DNA from: Dryocola sp. LX212
Lineage (GTDB): Bacteria > Pseudomonadota > Gammaproteobacteria > Enterobacterales > Enterobacteriaceae
Reading direction: 5' to 3'
Length of the DNA: 64,000 nucleotides
Assembly: GCA_041504365.1 (NCBI GenBank)
Contig: CP167917.1
Coordinates: 3,658,001-3,722,000 of the forward strand
Part shown: piece after piece, positions 1 through 9,735 of the stretch
How the letters are laid out: every line of letters starts with the position of its first letter
Position numbering within the stretch: position 1 is the first letter of the stretch
Translations under genes and position numbers: made by a program
The notes under the pieces: model-generated
Databases searched by the model: none
Told to the model about the DNA's origin: nothing
What the model saw: the letters and a program-made list of their open reading frames with translations, nothing else

Positions 1-1358
1 ATCATCGCTGGAGACGAACGCCAGTTGGTATCCAGCGTATAGTGATCGCTCACTTCATGCCGCGCTTTCATGTAGGTGAAGATGTCCGCCCCGCGGAAGG
101 CGTAGATGGCCTGCTTGGGGTCACCGATCAATAACAGCGCGGTCCCGGGCTGGTTGATATACAGACGGCGGAAGATCCGGTACTGCTGCGGGTCGGTATC
201 CTGAAATTCATCTATCATTGCTGCCGGAAAACGACCGCGTATCGCTTCGGCCAGGGCATCGCCGCCCGGCTGGTGTAGCGCGTCGTCGAGACGGCTTAGC
301 ATATCGTCGAAGCCCAGCTCACCGCGGCGCCGTTTCTCCTGCTGCACAATAAAGCGAATCTCCGCCATCGCGCGGGCAATCACCAGGTCCCGGAGTGTGA
401 GCGGCTCTGCCAGCAGCGCGGCAATTTCGCTGAAAAGCGGGTGGCGTGGCACCTCACCTTTTTTGGTTTTATCTTCCAGCACCGTCTGGGAGAAACGGCT
501 TAGCGCGTCCGGCAGCTGGTAGCTTGTGGTTTCGGTTTGCGCCCATGCGCCCACCAGACTGAGCCAGTTAGGCAGGTTTTTACTGCTGTAGCTGCGGCGA
601 TCGACGCCGGACTGCTCAACAATAGCGGCGATCTCTCCTGACGCTGCCTGCCAGCCTGCTTTGACGCTGTCGATAGCCGTGACGATCTTTTCATGGCGGG
701 CAACCAGCGTTTCGTTATCCGGCGGAGCCTGCTTCAGCGAAGGCTGTTCTCCCTGTAGCCAGCTGTAGATATCCCGCAGCAGCTCTTCTGGTCCGGCCCA
801 CTGCTCGCTCATCGCCTGAGCCACGGGCTTCGGCAGCGGGTAGCAATGGCGACGCCAGAAGTCCGCACAGGCATGGCGGCGCAGCAGGGATTCGTCTTCG
901 ATTAACCGCTGCTCAAACAGCATGCCCGATTCAAAAGCGTTAAGGCTAAGCATTCGCTGGCAGAAGCCGTGGATGGTGAAGATAGCGGCTTCATCCATTT
1001 GCTGTTCGGCCAGACGGAGGATCTGTGCGGCCTGGTGAAGATCGGGGATTTGTTTAAGCAGGCTTTTGAAAAGAGGATGGTCGGTTCTGTTGCGCACGCA
1101 GGCGATGCACAGTTCATGAATATTGGCACGAATACGACCACGAAGTTCTTCCGTGGCCGCTTCGGTAAAAGTGACCACCAGCAGCTCTTCTACGCCGAGC
1201 GGGCGGGGAAACGCTGCATTTCCCCCTAATCCCAGCAGCAGCCTCAGGTAGAGCGCGGCGATGGTAAATGTTTTTCCGGTTCCGGCAGAAGCTTCAATTA
1301 GTCGCTCGCCCGTCAGCGGCAGGCTAAGAGGATCAAGGGGCTGTGCGGTTCCGGTCAT
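1..1358 (-). CDS. recB: RecBCD nuclease/helicase beta subunit, N-terminal 452 residues (cut by window edge)
   Basis: RecB is the 3'-5' helicase and nuclease subunit of exonuclease V, which processes double-strand ends for recombination. The reading frame is open from the window edge to an ATG at 1358. The Walker A motif ASAGTGKT places its lysine at residue 29, as in E. coli RecB, and the Walker B/DEAD-like motif DEFQDTDPQQY follows near residue 390, so this is the UvrD-like helicase domain. The nuclease domain lies outside the window. It follows ptrA on the same strand after an 11-nt gap, which implies cotranscription with recC-ptrA-recB. No defect is seen in the visible part. Confidence 0.97.
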   Translation of the reverse strand, partial: MTGTAQPLDPLSLPLTGERLIEASAGTGKTFTIAALYLRLLLGLGGNAAFPRPLGVEELLVVTFTEAATEELRGRIRANIHELCIACVRNRTDHPLFKSLLKQIPDLHQAAQILRLAEQQMDEAAIFTIHGFCQRMLSLNAFESGMLFEQRLIEDESLLRRHACADFWRRHCYPLPKPVAQAMSEQWAGPEELLRDIYSWLQGEQPSLKQAPPDNETLVARHEKIVTAIDSVKAGWQAASGEIAAIVEQSGVDRRSYSSKNLPNWLSLVGAWAQTETTSYQLPDALSRFSQTVLEDKTKKGEVPRHPLFSEIAALLAEPLTLRDLVIARAMAEIRFIVQQEKRRRGELGFDDMLSRLDDALHQPGGDALAEAIRGRFPAAMIDEFQDTDPQQYRIFRRLYINQPGTALLLIGDPKQAIYAFRGADIFTYMKARHEVSDHYTLDTNWRSSPAM

Positions 1359-1369
1359 TGTTTCTCACT

Positions 1370-4255
1370 TTATTTGTCGTCGACGAGCGGCAGCGTTTGC
1401 TGCAGGTTGCTGACGCCTTCCCATGTCTTCCATCCTTCTGGTGCCGCATAGCCCGCCTTGCCGTTCTGGCTGCCGGAGACCTGCGACAGCAGCGCTGCCC
1501 CCTGAGGATCAATCACCGCCTGATGGAAGAAATCGGCCAGCTTCTGTGGCGTCAGCTTCTTGATTTCGGCGACTACTTTAGCACGCGAATCAAACGCCAG
1601 GTTTCCTCTGTCGAAATCTTTGCTCAGCTGCGAGGCTTCCTGCGACAGCGTTTGTGGCGCCTGCATGATTTCACCCACCACACCCTGCTGGATCTGAGCA
1701 AAATCTTCCGGGCTCATCGCGCGCAGCTTTTGTTCCGCCGTAGGATAAAACGCCTTAAAGCGTTCATACAGCTGGCCCGGCTGCTTGTCGCTGCTTTGCA
1801 GCAGGAAGCTGATGCCCCACTGGCGACCAACGGACATCGGGAAGGCAAAGACGGCATAGCCGAGCTGCTCCTGGGTACGCAGCTGGTTGTAGAACCAGGG
1901 CTGAATAATCTGTCCAAGCATGGTGCTGTAGGCTGTACTTACCAGCTCGTCATAGCCTTTTGGGACATAGACCGCAGCCAGGGCGGAATCCGTGCTGCTA
2001 CCGGCTTTCTCGAACATGGCGAGCGTTTGTTTATCCACCAGCACGTCTTTATTGCGGCACCACTCGTTGCCTTTGGTTCCCAGCTGGCTCTGCACCTGAT
2101 GCGCCAGATCCTTCGCCTGCTCCGGGGGCATATTCCCCAGCACCAGGAACTCTGGTTTGGCATTGGTTTTCAGTGCATCACGGTAATCAACGACGTCTTT
2201 CAGCGTCAGCGTAGGCAGCAGGGCCCGCCGCTCATCGCGCTGGAAATAAGGCACCTGGGAGACCATCTGAATCGGCATTATCGCCTGATCGTAGGCCTTG
2301 CCTTTCTCCGCCGAATCCATCATCTGCGCGTACCAGGACTTCGCCTGCTCGAGCTGCTCTTGGGTCGGGGTATAGGAGAAGTAGCCCGCCAGCAGCGCTT
2401 CGAACAGCTGCGGCAGACGCTGGGTGTAGCCGTTGGCATTGACCATCAGGCCGCTGTTAGCGTTAGTCGAGAAGCTAATCCCACCTATTGCCGCCTGATT
2501 GCTCAGCTCGTCCAGCGCGATCCCCGCCAGGTAGTCATTGATGGCAAAGAGAACCTGATTTTTTGCACTGTCCATCGCCTGCGGGTTACGCAGCACCATG
2601 GTCACGTCCGCTTTCGGTTCGCTGGCAAAATATTTGCTCGGCATGTAGAGGACGCGCAGGCCGGGCTCTTTGACAAGCAGTTCAGGATGGGCGTAACGCT
2701 TATCCTGTTTGATCAGGGTGAAATCATCCGGGATGTACGGATTCAGCTCCGGCAGCGTCAGATGAATTGCCTCAGCCTTCTGCTGCCAGCTGTCAAAGGT
2801 TGGCTTACCTATTTTGTCTACCTGATAGGGGGCGTTCACGAAATAAGCCATTTTGTTGTGCGGCTCTTTCGGGCTGATGTACCAGACGCGGGCATTCTGC
2901 GGGGTCATCATGTCCAGACGGGCTTTAATGGCCGCCGGATCGTACTGGTCAGCAATATTGACGGCATCCAGCGTGTGCTCCACGGGCACGCGAAGCATGG
3001 TGTCCGCCAGCCACTCAACGTAGTCCATATCCCTGGTGATAGAAGGATAGCGGAAATCCAGATCCAGCACGTGGGCCAGCTCGTCAAAATAACGTTTATC
3101 GACGCCGTTCTGGCGCAGAGTATTCAGATAGCTAAAGACGGCGGCAACGACCTCATCGCGATTAGCGAGGCCTTTGTCGGTCAGGGAAACGGAGATGGCG
3201 AACACCCCGCTGTTACCGTTGACCAGCGGATCGGAATCGGCACGAATGCTGTCCGCCAGCCCCTGCTTCTGCAGCCAGTCGGAGAGGGTGTTATCGCTAC
3301 GGTTGCCAATCAGATAGCCGATAAGCTCATCGGTTTTGCTGCGGAATTTATCGCTGTTGTTATCGATGCGGAACTCAACGCGCAGCACTTTACGAGGCAG
3401 AGCCGGAACGTAATGAATGATGATGCCTTTTTGCGCATCCGTGACCACGGGAGTGGTGATGGCCGGTTTCTCAATGTTTTTGTTTGGCACGCGCCCGTAA
3501 GTGTCCACAGCAATCTTCGCCAGATCGGGCAACGGTTTGTTGCTGTAGATAACGGCTTTCATCAGGTTCGCCGAATAGTATTTGTCACGGAAGGCGATCA
3601 GCGAATCCAGCAGCTTGCTGCCGGGTTTATCGCGCAAGGTTTCCAGATTACCGCCGGAAAAACGCGAGCCCGGGTGCGCCGGGTTCAACGTTTCCGCGCC
3701 GACCTGGGCCATACGCATACCGTCACGAGAGCGCGCTAACGTCAGCTCTGCATTGACGGCATTGCGCTCGCGATCGGCATATTCTGGGGATAGATTCGGT
3801 TCGGCAATGGCATCAGCAAGGCGGTCAACGGCCCCCATCAGGGCATCGTTCTCGACCTCCATATAATAGGCGGTGCGGTAAGTCGCAGTGCTGGCGTTGT
3901 GGCTACCACCGTGCTTTTTAAGGAATTCGGATAGGCTGTCCGGCTCCGGGTATTTCTTAGAGCCCATCAGCGACATGTGCTCGAGATAGTGGGCCAACCC
4001 AAGATGCGCGTCCGGATCTTCCAGCGACCCCACAGGAACCACCAGCGCGGACAACGACTTCACCGCCTGCGGATCGGAGACCAGCAGTACGGTCATATCG
4101 TTATCAAGACGGATAGCCTGATACTGGCGGCTGTCTTTATCGCTTTTGCGAATGGTTTCCTGAATAGGGTGCCAACCCGTGTCTGCCTGACTTAATGGTG
4201 CCCAAAGAGCAACGAACAAGAAAAGCGGTGTAAACCAGGTGCTGCATTTAGGCAT
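1370..4255 (-). CDS. ptrA: Protease III (pitrilysin), periplasmic zinc metalloprotease
   Basis: Pitrilysin is an M16-family periplasmic peptidase that degrades small polypeptides such as insulin-like substrates. The 961-residue protein begins with a signal peptide (hydrophobic core about residues 8-22, cleavage after SQA). The inverted zinc motif HxxEH is at residues 89-93 (HYLEH), with the third zinc ligand Glu near residue 170 (NAVNAE). Length and motif positions match E. coli PtrA within one residue. As in E. coli it lies between recC and recB on the same strand, although its function is unrelated to recombination. Full length, no anomaly. Confidence 0.97.
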   Translation of the reverse strand: MPKCSTWFTPLFLFVALWAPLSQADTGWHPIQETIRKSDKDSRQYQAIRLDNDMTVLLVSDPQAVKSLSALVVPVGSLEDPDAHLGLAHYLEHMSLMGSKKYPEPDSLSEFLKKHGGSHNASTATYRTAYYMEVENDALMGAVDRLADAIAEPNLSPEYADRERNAVNAELTLARSRDGMRMAQVGAETLNPAHPGSRFSGGNLETLRDKPGSKLLDSLIAFRDKYYSANLMKAVIYSNKPLPDLAKIAVDTYGRVPNKNIEKPAITTPVVTDAQKGIIIHYVPALPRKVLRVEFRIDNNSDKFRSKTDELIGYLIGNRSDNTLSDWLQKQGLADSIRADSDPLVNGNSGVFAISVSLTDKGLANRDEVVAAVFSYLNTLRQNGVDKRYFDELAHVLDLDFRYPSITRDMDYVEWLADTMLRVPVEHTLDAVNIADQYDPAAIKARLDMMTPQNARVWYISPKEPHNKMAYFVNAPYQVDKIGKPTFDSWQQKAEAIHLTLPELNPYIPDDFTLIKQDKRYAHPELLVKEPGLRVLYMPSKYFASEPKADVTMVLRNPQAMDSAKNQVLFAINDYLAGIALDELSNQAAIGGISFSTNANSGLMVNANGYTQRLPQLFEALLAGYFSYTPTQEQLEQAKSWYAQMMDSAEKGKAYDQAIMPIQMVSQVPYFQRDERRALLPTLTLKDVVDYRDALKTNAKPEFLVLGNMPPEQAKDLAHQVQSQLGTKGNEWCRNKDVLVDKQTLAMFEKAGSSTDSALAAVYVPKGYDELVSTAYSTMLGQIIQPWFYNQLRTQEQLGYAVFAFPMSVGRQWGISFLLQSSDKQPGQLYERFKAFYPTAEQKLRAMSPEDFAQIQQGVVGEIMQAPQTLSQEASQLSKDFDRGNLAFDSRAKVVAEIKKLTPQKLADFFHQAVIDPQGAALLSQVSGSQNGKAGYAAPEGWKTWEGVSNLQQTLPLVDDK

Positions 4256-4409
4256 TCACGAACCTCTTTATCACGAAACTTCCTAACTCACTCATCATTA
4301 ACAACTTTTCAATTAATTCGCTACCGTAGTTGTTACTTTTTTCGCCAGCCCTGAGCAAGATGCGCATCATAGAGGAACTTGCCAGGCTGTGCAATTTTTA
4401 TACAGTACT

Positions 4410-7400
4410 TTATGGCTGATTAAAGCGGAACAGCGGCAGCAGGTATCGCTCGGCTTCATGAATAACCGCCTCGTAATAGTCGTTATCCAGCGTGCGATAC
4501 AGGCGCTGGAGCCAGACATCTGCACCTTCACCTTCGACCATCTGATTACCTTCCCAGGCCGCCAACAGCTTAGCTCTGGCTTTCTGCTGCGTCTGCTCAT
4601 CCCATAAAATGGCATCATTTGCCTGGTCATAACAGGCTTTTATCCACGCCCCCCCACTATTTGGGAGTAACAGAAGCGGCTGGCTTAAACCTTCCTGATA
4701 ACCTTCAATAAGCTGCTGTAAATATGTCCGCGCCTGTTCACGGTCCATCGGCGGGAAAATCCATGCCGAATTTTTACGACCATAAACCCGACTGCTTCCC
4801 TGGCCGCCTGACGCGCAGCAGACAATGTGCTCGGCCCAGAGCTGCATACCGTGGGCCACGTTCAATACGGAAGGCCGCCAGCGCAGCAGGCCATCGGGCT
4901 GAACATCCGACAGCCACCCTATCAGCCTGGTTCCCGCGATCGTTATATCAACCTCAACGCTTGCGCTATTTTGTCGCTCAGCGCTCACTTTTGTGGCCAG
5001 CTCTTCCATTTCCGCTAACTGTTTTTCCCAGACTATTTCACCAAACGCGCCGTAGGGCAGCGCGCCTGCGGCACGATAGCGGCGGAACAGGAGCTGCGGA
5101 TCGCCTCCCTGAACGAGGGTATTGAGCAGCTGCTGGTTCATCTGAAAACGCTCGAGGCTGTCGAGCGTAAAAGGCTCGGCGTCCGGCAGCTCGCTGTCCT
5201 CAAGCCAGAAGTTAATCCCCAGCCGTATCTGGAAGAAGGCCCGCACAGGATGACGCCAGAAGCGCAGGAGCTGCTCCAGCGTAATTTCTTCGGGCACCTT
5301 GTGCTGTAGCACCTGGATAAAGGGCGCATGGGCTTCGCCCTGCTCGCCAGCAGCTGGCAGCCACTCGCTGGCATAGCTTTGCTCAAGGCTTGTCGGCAGA
5401 AAGTTATTGGCGTCAAAAGGCGTACGGCTATGCTGATAGATGAGGTGGGCTTTTACCGCCTCTCCGCTTTCGTCGCAGGTTAGCGCGCAGTCGTCCGGCA
5501 GGCAGTGACTTTGCGCGATGTAATCAAGAAGCTCTTCCACCAGAACGGACGGATAACGGCGGCTGTTATCCTGAATAGATCGGCCAATATAGCTGATATA
5601 CAAGCACTGCTGCGCCGAGTTCAGCGCTTCCAGGAACAGATAGCGGTCATCGTCGCGGCGGCTTCGGTCACCGCGCTGCGGTTTCTGGCTCATCAGATCG
5701 AAGCCCAGCGGTGCAAGGGTCCTTGGATAGACGCCGTCGTTCATGCCCAGCAGGCAAACCACTTTAAAGGGAATAGAGCGCATGGGCATCAGGGTACAGA
5801 AGTTAACCGGGCCTGCGAGGAACCGCTGGCTGATGCGCTCCTGATCAAGGCGCTGCGCCAGCTCGTCATGTAATAAGGTAAGCGGTACCGCCTGCTGGTA
5901 ATGGGCGTCCAGGCCGTGTTTGATCATCTCCTGCCACTGCTTCTCGATAAGCGCCAGTGCTGCTTCGGTATCCCGATCCGGTAGGAAGAAGCCGTCGAGC
6001 ATTTCGCGACAGACCGGCACCCACTCCGCCAGCGTTCTGGGGGAAGAAAGAGCCTGACGCCAGCGGCTTAGCTGCATCAAGAGTTCAGCAAGCTGGCCGA
6101 CAAGTTCGGCTATCAGGCCGCTGGACTCGTCGTAGGGAAGCACCGACTGCCACTCCCCCGCCTTGCTGTCCATGGCGTAGCCCAGCAGCATCCTCGTTAA
6201 GCCAAAGCGCCAGGTGTGCTGCCCGGTGGCAGGAAGATCGAATTCCCGCACGTTGTCGTCATCAATCCCCCAGCGCACCCCGGATTCGTTTACCCACAGG
6301 CGCAGATAGCGCAGGCCCTCTTCACTGATGGCAAATCGCGCCGCAAGGGCAGGCACCTCAAGCAAAGCCAGAACGTCTTCTGCCATAAACCGGCTGTCCG
6401 GTAGTGAAAGCAGATCGATAAAAGCCTGTAATGCCGGATGAGCCTGACTTGCCCGCCGATCGGATATCGCAAAGGGCAGCCAGCGGTCCGGGGAGGCATT
6501 ACCGAAAACAGCCTGAATAAACGGGCTATAGTTGTCAATGTCTGCCACCATCACGATGATGTCTCGCGGAGTGAGATCGGGATCGGCATCCAGCATCGCC
6601 AGCAGCTGGTCATGCAGCACTTCCACTTCCCGTTGCGGGCTGTGGCACTCGTGGAAGGTCATGGAGCGATCGCCGGGATCCAGCCTTCGTTTGCTGTGGC
6701 TCTGCAGATAATCTTCTTCCGTCAGCCCTGCTACCGCGTTGTTTTGCAGTTCCAGAAGATCGTACTGCAGGCTGTGCAGCAGGTTATCCGGCTCGATGTC
6801 GACGAACACATCAATCTCTTCGAACTGCTCAAGCTCCGCCAGCAGGAAGGTGTAATCGCGTCCCAGTTTGCCCCAGGAGGCCAGCATCGGGTTGCCAATG
6901 TCCTGCTCGCCGTCATCGTTAAATAGCGTGGTTGCAGACTGGTTATCCTTAAATAACGGTAGAGATTCCCCCGCCTGGTAGTGGCTGCGACGGCGGCGGC
7001 TAATCAGCCTGGCCAGATAAGCGGGATCTTTGATATCTCCCCAGTAGTAGCGGCAGGGGTTGGTAAACAACAGATGCACGTCGATATGCTTGCCCAGCGC
7101 CTGCAACGCCTGCAAATAGACGGGCGGAAGGGCTGAGATGCCGCAGATAAAAACCCGTGGCGGCAGGCCCGCCGGACATTCATCGCTGTTTTCAAGCTGA
7201 TGGATAAAACGCTGGTAGAGGTTTGCGCGGTGCCATTCAGGCTGCTCAAGCTCACGGGTGTGCTGTACCAGAGCCGCCCACAGCGGCGCCTGCCAGAGCT
7301 GAGCCTCTCCGGCGTTATCCACCCGTTCCCCCTTCTCCCATGTGCTTAACCAGCCCGGGCGATAAACCAGGTACTGGTCATAGAGATCGGCAATACGCGA

Positions 7401-7784
7401 AGCCAGCTGGAACAGCTTTCTGCCGTTGTCGTCTTCGCTGAGGTAATTCTGTAGCAAGGCGAATTCGGGCCTGTCCAGCATACCGGGAATGAGCTTCATC
7501 AGCTTCCAGCTCATGCTTTGTTTATTGAATGCGCTCTCTTCTGGAATAGCAGGCAGCACGCGAACAAACATGTCCCAGATGAAGCTAGCCGGCAGCGGAA
7601 ATTCTATGTTGGCGGCAATACCAAACTTTTGCGCCAGCGTCATTTGCAGCCATTGCGCCATACCGGTGCTCTGTACCAGAACCACTTCCGGCTGGAACGG
7701 ATCGGGTAAAGGCTGCCCTTCCACGATGTATTCCATCAGCGTTTCCAGTACATCGAGGCGGTTGGAATGGTAAACACGCAACAT
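4410..7784 (-). CDS. recC: RecBCD gamma subunit, Chi-recognition protein
   Basis: RecC splits the DNA duplex in the RecBCD complex and recognises Chi through its inactive nuclease-like domain. The 1124-residue product starts MLRVYHSNRLDVLETL and has the length expected for RecC (about 1120). It is a helicase-like fold without a functional Walker A motif, as known for the family. It is first of the recC-ptrA-recB group on this strand. Upstream genes ppdA-ppdC end only 23 nt before its start, so read-through transcription from them is plausible. Confidence 0.97.
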   Translation of the reverse strand: MLRVYHSNRLDVLETLMEYIVEGQPLPDPFQPEVVLVQSTGMAQWLQMTLAQKFGIAANIEFPLPASFIWDMFVRVLPAIPEESAFNKQSMSWKLMKLIPGMLDRPEFALLQNYLSEDDNGRKLFQLASRIADLYDQYLVYRPGWLSTWEKGERVDNAGEAQLWQAPLWAALVQHTRELEQPEWHRANLYQRFIHQLENSDECPAGLPPRVFICGISALPPVYLQALQALGKHIDVHLLFTNPCRYYWGDIKDPAYLARLISRRRRSHYQAGESLPLFKDNQSATTLFNDDGEQDIGNPMLASWGKLGRDYTFLLAELEQFEEIDVFVDIEPDNLLHSLQYDLLELQNNAVAGLTEEDYLQSHSKRRLDPGDRSMTFHECHSPQREVEVLHDQLLAMLDADPDLTPRDIIVMVADIDNYSPFIQAVFGNASPDRWLPFAISDRRASQAHPALQAFIDLLSLPDSRFMAEDVLALLEVPALAARFAISEEGLRYLRLWVNESGVRWGIDDDNVREFDLPATGQHTWRFGLTRMLLGYAMDSKAGEWQSVLPYDESSGLIAELVGQLAELLMQLSRWRQALSSPRTLAEWVPVCREMLDGFFLPDRDTEAALALIEKQWQEMIKHGLDAHYQQAVPLTLLHDELAQRLDQERISQRFLAGPVNFCTLMPMRSIPFKVVCLLGMNDGVYPRTLAPLGFDLMSQKPQRGDRSRRDDDRYLFLEALNSAQQCLYISYIGRSIQDNSRRYPSVLVEELLDYIAQSHCLPDDCALTCDESGEAVKAHLIYQHSRTPFDANNFLPTSLEQSYASEWLPAAGEQGEAHAPFIQVLQHKVPEEITLEQLLRFWRHPVRAFFQIRLGINFWLEDSELPDAEPFTLDSLERFQMNQQLLNTLVQGGDPQLLFRRYRAAGALPYGAFGEIVWEKQLAEMEELATKVSAERQNSASVEVDITIAGTRLIGWLSDVQPDGLLRWRPSVLNVAHGMQLWAEHIVCCASGGQGSSRVYGRKNSAWIFPPMDREQARTYLQQLIEGYQEGLSQPLLLLPNSGGAWIKACYDQANDAILWDEQTQQKARAKLLAAWEGNQMVEGEGADVWLQRLYRTLDNDYYEAVIHEAERYLLPLFRFNQP

Positions 7785-7807
7785 AATATCGCTACTCCTG
7801 ACTTTTC

Positions 7808-8128
7808 CTACGGGCAGTGCAGGCGGGAAAGCTGCCCGCTGCGGCCCGACGGACTGGTAATGTTAACGGCGATGCTGACACATCCTGCTGCCGTTGTCTG
7901 CTGTCGGATGACTTTCCACTCTACTGGCGCTGCCGGGCTTTGGGGCTCGGTCAGCTCCACCGCGAGTCGCCAGAGCTGACGAAGCTGCCACTGCGCCTGA
8001 AATCCTTGCAGCAGGACCCGGTGGTAGCCGAGCAGTACAGTCATCACCACGGCGAAGAGCACGAGCGAACACAGAACTTCCGGCAGGCTAAAGCCTTTTT
8101 GTTTCCTCCCTACTTTGGCAACAGACAT
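7808..8128 (-). CDS. ppdC: Prepilin peptidase-dependent protein C (type IV pilin-like)
   Basis: A 106-residue type IV prepilin-like protein. I chose the ATG at 8128 because it gives a short basic leader followed by GFSLPEV, the prepilin peptidase cleavage motif with Glu at +5, then a hydrophobic helix. A longer open frame to 8326 would place that motif some 75 residues inside and is unlikely. The start overlaps the end of ygdB by 19 nt, so the two are translationally coupled. The role in the cell is not settled; in the family these are minor pseudopilins. Confidence 0.88.
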   Translation of the reverse strand: MSVAKVGRKQKGFSLPEVLCSLVLFAVVMTVLLGYHRVLLQGFQAQWQLRQLWRLAVELTEPQSPAAPVEWKVIRQQTTAAGCVSIAVNITSPSGRSGQLSRLHCP

Positions 8129-8541
8129 GCATCCACCTCCGGCAAAGGACAAAAATCGGCCCAGCCGTGCGGGGCCGCTTCCCAACGTCCGTTCTTCAGG
8201 GTTCCCCAGCGCCAGAGCGTAACCGGGGGGCTCTCTTTCGGGTAAACGCCCTGCGCAGCCATAATCACTTTTCCATTTTTTAGTATCCGCACGCAGGCGC
8301 GCCAGCTTGTTATCTGCTGCTGACACTGCCAGTGATTTTTACCCTGCCAGCTCTGCTGGCCTCCCCAGGCCAGGGCAGACGTCGCGGTGGCATACTCTTT
8401 CAAATATCTCACCTCCCCCGCTACAGCCGTGCGCTGCCCCTGAAGCTGTTGCTGCAGCCCACTTAGCATCAGCATGCCTAAGGAAAAAAGCAGCAGCACG
8501 AATGCCAGCGAACTGCTGCCCTGCTGATGATGACGATTCAT
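8110..8541 (-). CDS. ygdB: YgdB-like prepilin-associated protein
   Basis: A 143-residue protein with a short polar N terminus followed by one hydrophobic segment (about residues 10-28), the architecture of a PilX-type minor pilin lacking the classical Glu+5. The C-terminal WADFCPLPEVDACLLP resembles the end of E. coli YgdB (GWSDFCPL). It sits between ppdB and ppdC with overlaps on both sides (4 nt with ppdB), as in E. coli. Assignment rests on order and these residues; function is unknown. Confidence 0.85.
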   Translation of the reverse strand: MNRHHQQGSSSLAFVLLLFSLGMLMLSGLQQQLQGQRTAVAGEVRYLKEYATATSALAWGGQQSWQGKNHWQCQQQITSWRACVRILKNGKVIMAAQGVYPKESPPVTLWRWGTLKNGRWEAAPHGWADFCPLPEVDACLLPK

Positions 8542-9098
8542 TGGTTGTATCCCACCACGCGGTGTCGCACAGTGACAATCCGGCGGCTCTGCTTATGAAA
8601 AGCACTCAGATTGATTTCCAGTAACGGCGGAATGTCACGTCGGTTCAGGCGGGTAACGGTAAAGTTTCGGATAGCCATCAGAGTCGGATCGGAAATTTTT
8701 TGCCAGTCGCCGCCTTCGCACTGCGTCGCTCCTTTTAAGGTTTCCAGGCTACCGTCCCGCAGCCGGAACCCCGTTGCCTCAGCGTCCTGGTGCCCCGTAG
8801 GCTCCCACAGGCCATTGCTGTTGGTATCCCAGCGGATGATGACGCATTGCCCACCGTTGGTTATCGCAAGCCCTGCCCCTGCGCATTGCCCGTTGCAGTA
8901 GCCAGCGCGGCGAAGATGCTTGCCGATACCGAAGGCCAGCTGCCAGAGTGACTCATGCAACGCTTCCTGCTGATACTGCCCCAGCACACCACGCTGTAAA
9001 GCGGGGAACAGCCTTCCCGCGCCGACCAGGACCGCACTGCTTAGCGCGAGGGCGATTAGCGTTTCCAGCAGCGTGAAACCATGCTGTTTTACAGGCAT
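8538..9098 (-). CDS. ppdB: Prepilin peptidase-dependent protein B
   Basis: A 186-residue prepilin-like protein. The leader MPVKQHG is followed by FTLLETLIALAL, a class III prepilin cleavage site with Glu at +5 and a hydrophobic helix, and a soluble C-terminal domain with several cysteines. The start overlaps ppdA by 10 nt and the end overlaps ygdB by 4 nt. With ppdA, ygdB and ppdC it forms a compact minor-pseudopilin operon. Substrate and machine are not encoded here. Confidence 0.9.
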   Translation of the reverse strand: MPVKQHGFTLLETLIALALSSAVLVGAGRLFPALQRGVLGQYQQEALHESLWQLAFGIGKHLRRAGYCNGQCAGAGLAITNGGQCVIIRWDTNSNGLWEPTGHQDAEATGFRLRDGSLETLKGATQCEGGDWQKISDPTLMAIRNFTVTRLNRRDIPPLLEINLSAFHKQSRRIVTVRHRVVGYNQ

Positions 9099-9559
9099 CT
9101 TGTGGCCTCATCTGTAGCGCAGATTCGAATACGTCCCCATGCCGAGACGATGACCTGCCACGTACCGGCAGGGCTGCTAAGGGTGATATGTCCAGGCCAG
9201 GCCGTATTACGAAGCCCGTAAAAACCCAGCCCGGCGGTCATTTCAGCGATACGGACATCGGCAAATGGCTGCCTGAGCTGCCATTGTCCGGCGCTCCCGC
9301 ATCCAGATTGCGGCCCGGCGAGACCCAGACACCATTCCGCCCCCGTCTGGCTCAACGCCAGTAGCCGATCCTGGTTATGCCAGCTGGCGTCACTGCGCAG
9401 CCGCTCAAGCAGGTTTCGTACCTGTTGAACTGTTATCCATAGCCGCTGCTGCTGCTGCCATTGCTGCCAGCCGTACAGCCCACCCGCGCTTAATGCCACA
9501 ATGATGGTCATCACGATCAGCACTTCTACCAGGCTAAAACCACTTTGCTTTCTGTTCAT
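9089..9559 (-). CDS. ppdA: Prepilin peptidase-dependent protein A
   Basis: A 156-residue GspH-like prepilin: leader MNRKQSG, cleavage site then FSLVEVLIVMTIIVALSAGG, the canonical N-methylated helix with Glu at +5. It is first in the ppdA-ppdB-ygdB-ppdC group, which is separated from thyA by a strong terminator at 9696-9725, so the group needs its own promoter in the roughly 130 nt upstream of 9559. Confidence 0.9.
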   Translation of the reverse strand: MNRKQSGFSLVEVLIVMTIIVALSAGGLYGWQQWQQQQRLWITVQQVRNLLERLRSDASWHNQDRLLALSQTGAEWCLGLAGPQSGCGSAGQWQLRQPFADVRIAEMTAGLGFYGLRNTAWPGHITLSSPAGTWQVIVSAWGRIRICATDEATRCL

Positions 9560-9695
9560 GCAGGGAGTGTGCTGTCGCCCAAAAAAGCTCGCCAGCGTTA
9601 AGGAGGATTTCGTCGAGGGATGCCGAAAGAAATATGCGGTCTTGCAGGGTGTCGCAGAAGGTCTGGAAGGAGCCTCGAAGAATTAAACTCAGAGC

Positions 9696-9725
9696 AAAAA
9701 AAAAACCGGCGCACTAAGGCGCCGG
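9696..9725 (-). terminator. Rho-independent terminator of lgt-thyA
   Basis: On the minus strand a 7-bp GC stem CCGGCGC/GCGCCGG with a 6-nt loop is followed by ten T residues, just downstream of the thyA stop codon. Confidence 0.92.
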
Positions 9726-9735
9726 CTGCCGTCAC

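Noticed and set aside
1343-3739. Long rightward open frame (798 codons) opposite ptrA
   Set aside because: It is the antisense shadow of ptrA, rich in His/Gln/Arg and without any domain; ptrA is fully supported by its motifs.
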